The notes below the pieces were generated by a model, which was not told where the DNA came from, did no database searches, and saw nothing but the letters and a program-made list of their open reading frames with translations. Positions 57,451 to 64,000 of a stretch of DNA of 64,000 nt are shown piece after piece (the stretch's first letter is position 1; every line of letters begins with the position of its first letter). The stretch is from Nepenthes gracilis. Taxonomy: Eukaryota; Streptophyta; Magnoliopsida; Caryophyllales; Nepenthaceae. The stretch covers positions 6,893,045-6,957,044 of the forward strand of contig BSYO01000016.1 in assembly GCA_033239525.1 (NCBI GenBank), written 5' to 3'. The position numbers were made by a program, and so were the translations under genes.

Positions 57451-58300
57451 TGGCTTTGGCCACTTCAGAAATTTTTTATCTTGATCTGCATGAGGATGTT
57501 GGTCAGAGAGTTATTCAAATGGGTCTAGCTCAGGGATCTAAACTCCCTCTTAGTGCCCGGCTCCATCTTGGGTTGCTTCTTGGGTTCTTAGAGTTGACGT
57601 GGTCTCCATTATTCCCCTTCTCGTTAGTCGCCCCTAGCAAAAAGTGGTCTGTGCACTTTGGTCGCTTCACTTCATTGGCCTTCTTGGCGGCTATGTAAGT
57701 GCAGGCGATGATCTCAACCTCCTGGAAGGTTTTAGGTTCCTGATGGATTAGATATTTGAAGAAAGTACCTGACTCTAAAGTCACTATGAAGGCATTCAAC
57801 TTCACCTTATTGATAAGCTTGGATATCTATCAGGCCTCAGCGGTGATCTGAGTTAAGAAGCACTTCATATTTTTGCTTAGCCCTTAGTTGGTACGGACGA
57901 GGTGCCAAGGTTGCTTTTTGTCCCCCTAATTGGAGGCAAATTGTGATAGAAAGCTATCAGCTAGCTCCTCAAATGTCTGGATTAAATTCGACTGTAGGTG
58001 ATAGAACCAATTTTGGGCATCCCCTTTAAGGGTTAGAGGAAGCATAGACACATAGTGGCATCATCCAAGCCTTGGAAACCCAGCAAGGTATTGAAGTAAT
58101 CTAGACGATCTATCGGATTAGAATTCCTATCATAGGGCTCCAAAGTCAACATCTTAAACTTGTGAGGGAGCGACTGCGTCCAAATTTCCATGGTGAATGG
58201 CAACCTTCTCAAATCCGCAGTGTTCCTATCGGCATTTTCTTTGAACACGTGCTGCTTGATTTTCTTTACTTTCTCCTCTATTCGCGAAGAGAACACAATC
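57451..58300 (-). pseudogene. Gag of element B (Tat capsid region), broken
   Basis: 58296-58033 gives RIEEKVKKIKQHVFKENADR, RRLPFTMEIWTQSLPHKFKM and LEPYDRNSNPIDRLDYFNTLL. After a frame change, 57805-57530 gives MKLNAFIVTLESGTFFKYLI and IIACTYIAAKKANEVKRPK. This is the same protein as A gag (34500-35605). Stops and frameshifts separate the pieces. Confidence 0.8.
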
Positions 58301-58840
58301 CTTTTTACATTGAAGAAGGTTTAGAGAGAGCCGCTAGACTAGGCGGCAATTGGCTCTGATCGACCTAGTGCTGTAAGAGGTTTCCACTTGGATTGGGGGC
58401 CTTCAATCATCATGGGAGTAGCGGGGATTCCATCATTCTGGGCTTCCATCCCGCATCCTGTGACTTAGTCAGCCCTCCAATCGTATCCGGGCCCTGTCGA
58501 TCGAGGTTGCTTGGACTTCGAGGTCATCAAGCTGCTGTGTCTTCTCGACCAAGTGCTTCTTCCTTCAATTCCTCCATTTTGAAGCTGAAATATGGGAGGT
58601 GAAGGAGGGATCCCCTAGCTGTAGTCTGTCCAGACTCATGCAGAGGGTTAGGAGCATTTTGGACATATTGTCCATCTAGGCAACAAGCGCTTATATGTTT
58701 GGGGCCGATTATTCATTCCCACGGCTATCCGCAGAAGGGTTGTCGCCATGGGAGGTGAATTCTTTGGCCGGAGTGCTGGTTTGTGCCTCGGTGTTGATGA
58801 TGTTTGCCTTTGTGAGTATAGTGGTTAGACTTTTCAGTCA
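58301..58840 (-). other. Leader and gag N-terminal region of element B
   Basis: Lies between the primer site and the recognisable gag capsid. Only short open frames are present, and there is no counterpart in element A, which ends near 35610. Confidence 0.45.
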
Positions 58841-58859
58841 TTTCTCATAAACGGTGCCA
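58841..58859 (-). other. Primer binding site of element B
   Basis: The minus strand reads TGGCACCGTTTATGAGAAA, a decayed form of the TGGCGCCGTCTGTGGGAA site of element Z. It marks the inner end of the right LTR. Confidence 0.7.
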
Positions 58860-58861
58860 AA

Positions 58862-59808
58862 GATGCATCTTTAGATTCAGTTTGCTACACGGAATAGGAA
58901 ATCACCCGATTTTTTTAGCAGGTTGAATTAAGGCAAGTTCAGTCTCCGTTTCAGATATCCTAGATCCTACACACTATAACAAATCAACGAGAGATCAGAG
59001 GATGGTGGGACTCGCTCTCCAATAGATCATCCGACACTCAAATCAGAAATCTTTTTAATTATAGAGAGAATGATGAAGATGCAAGTAATGCCTGAATGTA
59101 CAAAGGAGGGGAGATTGAGTGTGGATTGGAGATCTTTGCTTTGAGGAATGTGCTCGATGGGGAGCAATTTTGAGAGAATGTGCACTCATGGGTTGAGTAG
59201 CTTGGAAGATAGAGCTCTTCGGTCTTTTGGGGGCGCTTTTGTGTAGAAAATTACTCTATCCCCTTCCCGTAGGATTGAAGGGATACTTATAGGGTTAGAG
59301 GTGGTGCAGCCTCCCTTGGGCCTCACGGCTGATTGTTGGTTGCTCTAGCAAATTCGTTGAGCCATCTCCACGATCGTGTGTGGGGCACATATGGTAACAG
59401 TTGCCCTTTTGAAAATGTTCTTTCCTTTGTCAGGGTGATCATAGAAGTCGTCGTATGATAACTGCCTTCTAAAGAAATTTGTTAAGCTGTTGCTATCATT
59501 TTAGGGAGATGCACGATCCTGAAAAATATTTTGAGAATATTTGCTGAGCTACTCAGGGTGGTTATGGCAAGTGCCGCCTATGAATTGGAGCTGCATTGTC
59601 AATGACTGATGAGCTGGGAGGGTTTCCAAGGATCAACCCTGATTGCCTGTTCCCTACTGAATGGTCTCAGGCAACCCGCTTGAGCCAACCACATTGCCAC
59701 TTGATCTCAAGCTTCGTGGTGCCGTTCCGTGAGCTGCTACCTCCTGGGGCCATTCCTCCATCAGTGAGCTTAGTTTTCCGGCTGGTCCATTTATGAACGT
59801 ATCTATCA
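58862..59808 (-). repeat. 5' LTR of element B
   Basis: Partner of 36612-37511. The minus strand starts TGATAGATACGTTCAT at 59808 and ends ...GATGCATC at 58862. Outside it, GAATT (59809-59813) repeats the left flank. Confidence 0.85.
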
Positions 59809-59813
59809 GAATT

Positions 59814-60529
59814 ATTATTCAGGTTGTTATTATAGATTTTATTTAGCTAACTTTACATAAACTGCAATTAATTATTTAAGTATTTCATAGAATTTGTCTA
59901 AAAAAGTTGGTTATTTAGTTAAGCAGTGTGCTTACATGTAGAATACCTCAATTTACCTTGAAACAATTTGATTACTAGTAAAATAAGACTAAGCATATAG
60001 AAAAAGTTGGTTAACTAAGCCAAGACGTGACTTTGAAAAAGTTTAAATATTTTTCATTTTATACAAGATCTTGCACAAAAATTAGGTCAAAGTGTCAATC
60101 ACCCAACATTATAGAGCAGGAGATAATTAGGAAGCCCTGCAAATTTTTGATCTTGTTACATATCTCAATTGTTTTTATAATTAAATTGATGCAAATAAAT
60201 AAATAAGGATATGTGAATATAATATCTTCTTTGCACAATTATCTTTAGTGATACGGTTTCAAAGAATATTATCTTTGATTTGAATAAAAGGGAGAAATTG
60301 AACAAAAAAACCATGACATCTAACATCATAAGATCCAACATGTTTTAAATCAATAAGAAGTCTTGAGAAACTTGACCAACTTTTTGATCACGCCAAAGTA
60401 ATGTGATATTAAACAATGCATTAAAGATCTTAAAACCTATAAGAAACATCTCAAAAAAACGTCGTTGTGTGTGCTTTATTATGTTAAGTAGCATAATTGA
60501 TGATCTAATTGGTGGATTTAAAGAGTATG
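59814..60529. other. AT-rich spacer right of element B
   Basis: No ORF or repeat is recognised. The 60300-60530 part may belong to the same Copia remnant as the next feature (its 3' flank), but I see no clear motif. Confidence 0.35.
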
Positions 60530-60720
60530 CAACAGTTCAAGTGTTATGAAATTTTTTAAAGATTAAATTTGTCAAAACATCTGCCACTAGACTTTGTTGA
60601 TTGATTATGAAGTTTGACTCGTATAATATATACTTCGGACTTCTAATAAAGTGGCATCTAAGATTAATGTCAACTATGATCCACAAGTTTAAGATTGTTG
60701 AAAATAGTCTGACTAATGAC
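60530..60720 (-). pseudogene. Remnant of a Ty1/Copia RNase H C-terminus
   Basis: The minus strand reads IVDINLRCHFIRSPKYIL, then QQSLVADVLTNLIFKKFHNT before a TGA. This fits the C-terminal end of Copia Pol (KH(I/V)DI..HFIR ... Q.ADIFTK.L....F), with the expected spacing. No LTR or other Copia domain was found nearby. It is the only Copia trace in the window. Confidence 0.65.
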
Positions 60721-60767
60721 TAGTGAGAGATTGAATTGGATTTGTGAAATATCATTAAATTCCTATT

Positions 60768-61400
60768 AGGAGTAGAGATAGTGTGTATATATTTGGGGTC
60801 AATACTTATAAGCTAAATTTGCATATTGGATGTACTTTAGTAGTCCATGATGTCTAATATGCTTCAAAGATACAATGAAATTTACTCTATGCAATCATTT
60901 TAATGAGACTTGGTTTTCGATTTTGTTTTGAGAATAATGTCATTTTACTTTATTTGGGTACAATTTATCATGAATCTAGTTTTATTTGATGATTTTTATA
61001 GTATTAGATTCGAATTACTATGGTATGATTTATATATTTACTTAACTTTTGATGATAATATGAATAGAGACATGGGACATAAAAGAAGGAAGTGGAGACA
61101 GCAGTGAGGAGTGGAAATAGCATTGATGTGTTTAGAATTAACACTTACAAGTTAAATTTGCATGGCGGATCTACTCTATTACTCCATAATATGTAATATA
61201 TTTCAAAGATACAATAAAATTTACTTGATGCAGTTATTTTAATGAGACTTGGTTTTCAATTTTGTTTCGAAAAAATTATTGTTTTACTTTATTTAGGTAC
61301 GACTTATCATGGATGTGTTTTTATTTGATAATTTTATTGTACTGCATTTGAATTACCATGGTAATAATGATTTATTTATTTATTTAAAGTTTGTTGATAA
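60768..61400. repeat. 341-bp direct tandem duplication, two diverged copies
   Basis: Copy 1 (60768-61108) and copy 2 (61109 to about 61400) share AGGAGTRGARATAG, AARTTTGCAT, TTCAAAGATACAATRAAATTTACT, then TTTTAATGAGACTTGGTTTTC and TATTTGATRATTTT. The second copy is cut by the H LTR start at 61403. Copy 1 has a 65-codon plus ORF (60910-61107) that copy 2 does not keep, so it is not taken as a gene. Confidence 0.8.
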
Positions 61401-61402
61401 TG

Positions 61403-63622
61403 TGTAACGTACTGGATTCTAAATATCGTAACTAACAGTAATGAACTTAATATAATCAAAATTAGGCTTAAATATATGCGAAAAATTAGTATCGGAAGCG
61501 AAATGAGGGGTCAAGAGACCCAACGTGTGGGTGGCGCCCAAGGTGCGCCCAGGGTGAGTTTGAGCAGAATGCCCATGCCCGAGGCACGCTCGAGCGCGCC
61601 TGGGGCACGGGTAGGCAGAGCTGTCGTGCTTGATGAGTGCTAGATCCGTGCTCGATTGGCGCTCAAGTGCCAATCTGTTATAAACCCCCAACGGCTCTTT
61701 TTTGCGTGATTTTTCACATGGATCTGGGGGAGAGAGAGTGAGAGAACGCAAAGGAGAAGAGAGAGAACGAGGAAATTGAGGCTCTCGGAGAGATAGTTAG
61801 AAAGGTTGTAGATCGGGTACAGGCAAGTGTACCCATATCCTCATCTTTCATTTTTTAATAATTTTGTTTCATTTTCTTCGAGTATTCTCATTTCGATACT
61901 CGATTAAATTTATACTTTATGAAACTCAAGACTTGAACATGCATATGTGTTAATTTTATATCCAATTTCTTAGCTTTGACTAGCTTTCGAACGTGGAACC
62001 TTAACTCCATGCCCCGAAGGATTTTACTATTTATTTTAGGACTTTTGTATAAATTGACTCTAGAATATCATTACCCATACCTCAAGCATGTTAATTTAAT
62101 AATTTGGTATCCGATTTGGTAGTTTTATATGGGATTATACTCATCGAAAATCCTAACCCGTGCCCCCTTTGGTTTTATCCGAATTATTTATAATTTATTT
62201 CTGATTTGGCTTTAAAAATTTGTAACCCTAGTTTTATGGACGCGAGTGCTTCGTATATTTTGTATTATGCATATAGATTTTATATATGTTAATTTTATAT
62301 ATTTTAAAAATATTATCGAATATAAATAGTGATGTTTAACCGCATGTACATTAATTATATCATCTTGTATATGCTTCAAAAATTTTGTTATATGCATTTA
62401 TGAAGATAATTATTGTTCGAAAACTCTAAAGTTATATTTGCCTCACAATGGTAAGAATTTCTTACATATTCTAAACTTTATATTGATTTATGCATATAAT
62501 TGAAAGCATGTGAAAGTATAAATTCATAAGAAATTGATTATCTGTATCCATATCAAATAATTACAAAAGTATGAAAAGTATCTGAATAGAACTACATAAT
62601 TTTATATGTTTTATGATTCATTCTCCAAGGGTGGAACCATCCTTTAAGAATAAGTAATTAAGAATCTGGATCAAAGATTTATATTTTAGAGGGTAGTATT
62701 ACCCGTCATACCTTAAATATTACTGTGGCAAATCGAGGAATTGCTACTGGACCACAAGAGATGCTCTGGTGGTGTATTTATATATGTTATCTGTTATCTA
62801 GCCCTGTATATCTAATAAAAGGTATACCGTCTGCCACGGGACGTTAAATCTAAGGTTCATAATTAGCGCATTAGAATGTGTGAGCACATATACATTTCTT
62901 TCCTCGATTTGACTACACCGTTAGCTGGTAAGGTCTACTGGCCCTAGTCCGTAAAGTAAAAAAAAAATTTTGCATATTTTGGAACCTAAGGAAATAATAG
63001 TAAATCAGGGTAGATAAACGTATTACGAAAAGTGCATTTAATTATGTTGCATATTTATGCATCTTTATTATACTTTTAAATTCATCATTTGCTTTTTATT
63101 ATGTATATTATTTACTGCCTTTGATTATATTGCACTTATTAAGTATTTGACTTACCATTACTACTTTCTTTCCTCCAGATGAGTACGAGCTTATACTTGA
63201 TAGGGCGGGGTAGAGGATTAGAAGTCGGCTAGGCACAAAGACTTGGAGGAAGATTTTATTGACTTAGTTTTCATGACTTTGTACCTTAAGGAGTACTTTT
63301 GTATATTATTAATGGATATGTACTTGTATATGGACAATAGACAAATAGTTTAGTTTCGTTGTGTTTGTAATGGATGTATATGCTTCCGCAGAGAGTTTAT
63401 AGTTTGTATACATGTACCTGATGGCGTCTCTCTATCCAACGTTGTATCTAAAAATGTGACATTGGGTCTACGAATATATTATGGCGATGTGGTTCCTGTG
63501 TTGTGATATATGGATGTGTATATGTATACTGTATAGGATTTCATACAGATTTGTATTAGTTTAACAGTCGTTTTTCAGTCAGAATTCTGTCGAATTTCGA
63601 TCAAAAAATATAGTCTGTCACA
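61403..63622 (+). repeat. 5' LTR of element H (element continues past the window)
   Basis: It begins TGTAACGTACTGG and ends AGTCTGTCACA, followed at once by an iMet primer site. It shares with E and F the blocks AGGCAAGTG (61821-61829), ATGGTAAGAATTTC (62449) and CTTTCTTTCCTCCAG (acceptor-like, ending 63178). A GC-rich stretch lies upstream of the donor-like block (61530-61660). No left target duplication can be tested because the 3' LTR is outside. Confidence 0.8.
61823..63178 (+). other. Putative LTR-internal intron (GC-AG) in H
   Basis: AG|GCAAGTG (61821-61829) to CTTTCCTCCAG (63178), 1,356 bp. Conserved counterpart of 17248-19004 in E. No transcript evidence. Confidence 0.45.
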
Positions 63623-63624
63623 AT

Positions 63625-63634
63625 TGGTATCAGA
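63625..63634 (+). other. Primer binding site of element H (initiator tRNA-Met)
   Basis: TGGTATCAGA two bases after the LTR end. Confidence 0.85.
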
Positions 63635-64000
63635 AATGAAATGCATTAGGTTTAATCTAAATCTTATATAAAAGTTTAGGTAAAAGTAAGATAGATTGAA
63701 TAAGTAGATGAAGGCGTAGGATGATTAAGTTAGATTGGATAATTATAGTTGTTTTAGTTTAAATGACTTAGGCTAAGATTAATTCTGGATCAGTAGTTAA
63801 GTTTGATTGTCTAATTATGGTATCCTAACTAGTATCTTAATCAAGTTGAGTTGATTCACTTAGGTTAGGACTAAGTTAGGATCAGAAGGTTATATTTGGC
63901 CACATAGTGAATAGTGCCCTAGTTAATATTCGAATCGAGTTGCAATCTAACCCATATCATTCTTGTTTCAGAAAGAATATTAGTAGCTGATTGTGCCTCT
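63635..64000 (+). other. Untranslated leader of element H
   Basis: AT-rich leader after the primer site with no ORF. The words AGGCTAAGATTAATTCTGGATCAG (shown here only as a location, about 63770-63795) and a similar one near 63863-63885 form a loose repeat. Gag is expected beyond the window. Confidence 0.5.

Larger units (their letters stand above)
36612..59808 (-). mobile_element. Element B: Tat-type Ty3/Gypsy retrotransposon, interrupted by G
   Basis: Left (3') LTR 36612-37511 and right (5') LTR 58862-59808 align with each other. Minus-strand order: leader and gag (58840-57450), protease (57236-56781), reverse transcriptase split by G (56420-56284 and 44536-43920), RNase H modules (43900-42900), integrase (42600-41640). 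The antisense ORF lies at about 39290-40790 on plus. Without G the element is about 11.4 kb. A possible captured gene piece lies at 38693-39307. Confidence 0.85.

Noticed and set aside
61419..61751. 110-codon minus ORF
   Set aside because: Located inside the GC-richer part of the H LTR, opposite to the element, with no recognisable domain.

Overview
The window is repeat-rich intergenic DNA from a flowering plant. Nearly all of it is nested, decayed LTR retrotransposons, and no intact host gene was found. The plant assignment rests on Tat-type and chromodomain-type (Tekay/Del-like) Ty3/Gypsy proteins, initiator-tRNA-Met primer sites (TGGTATCAGA...), TGGCGCC-type Tat primer sites, LTRs starting TGTAATATCC, and a Copia RNase H remnant. 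I cannot name the species. All elements and boundaries were found by reading the sequence; letters A-H and Z are my own labels.

Layout. (1) 1-4622: element Z, a minus-strand Tat-like non-autonomous element whose left end is outside the window. It has a 5' LTR at 3595-4622, a shortened broken gag, a 52-bp tandem array, and a plus-strand (antisense) spliced ORF. (2) 4623-5233: AT-rich spacer. (3) 5234 to about 35610: element A, a minus-strand Tat element with its 3' LTR at 5234-6159 and no recognisable 5' LTR. It was split by three insertions: D (6938-15711, TSD CGACA, no recognisable gag-pol), solo LTR E (16664-19532, TSD GTATG) and F (22633-31720, chromodomain Gypsy). (4) About 35611-36606: AT-rich spacer with a possible SINE. 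(5) 36612-59808: element B, a second minus-strand Tat element with both LTRs and probable TSD GAATT, split inside its reverse transcriptase by G (44537-56278, plus-strand chromodomain Gypsy with 3.5-kb LTRs). (6) 59814-61402: spacer with a Copia remnant and a 341-bp direct duplication. (7) 61403-64000: 5' LTR, primer site and the start of element H, which runs off the window.

Gene content. Z, A and B share a plan. Gag-pol (gag only in Z) is read on the minus strand. An ORF with a putative gypsy-type transposon domain (GWKDKFFF-like motif), an acidic linker and a coiled-coil exon is read on the plus strand from the 3' part. The short intron before the coiled coil recurs in all three, and A and B have TATA-like boxes in front of this antisense unit. 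Z and A also carry tandem arrays whose unit contains a CTTGG...CCAAG hairpin.

The most unusual signal is in the LTRs of D, E, F, G and H. They carry a GC-type splice donor-like block (GGCAAGTG or similar) 0.4-1.0 kb from the LTR start. About 1.2-2.1 kb later comes a pyrimidine tract in the position of a 3' splice site, about 0.36-0.53 kb before the LTR end. This suggests a large intron lying wholly inside the LTR. All coding regions are broken. In G the in-frame stops fall mostly at expected Trp, Gln or Arg codons, as expected from cytosine methylation and deamination.
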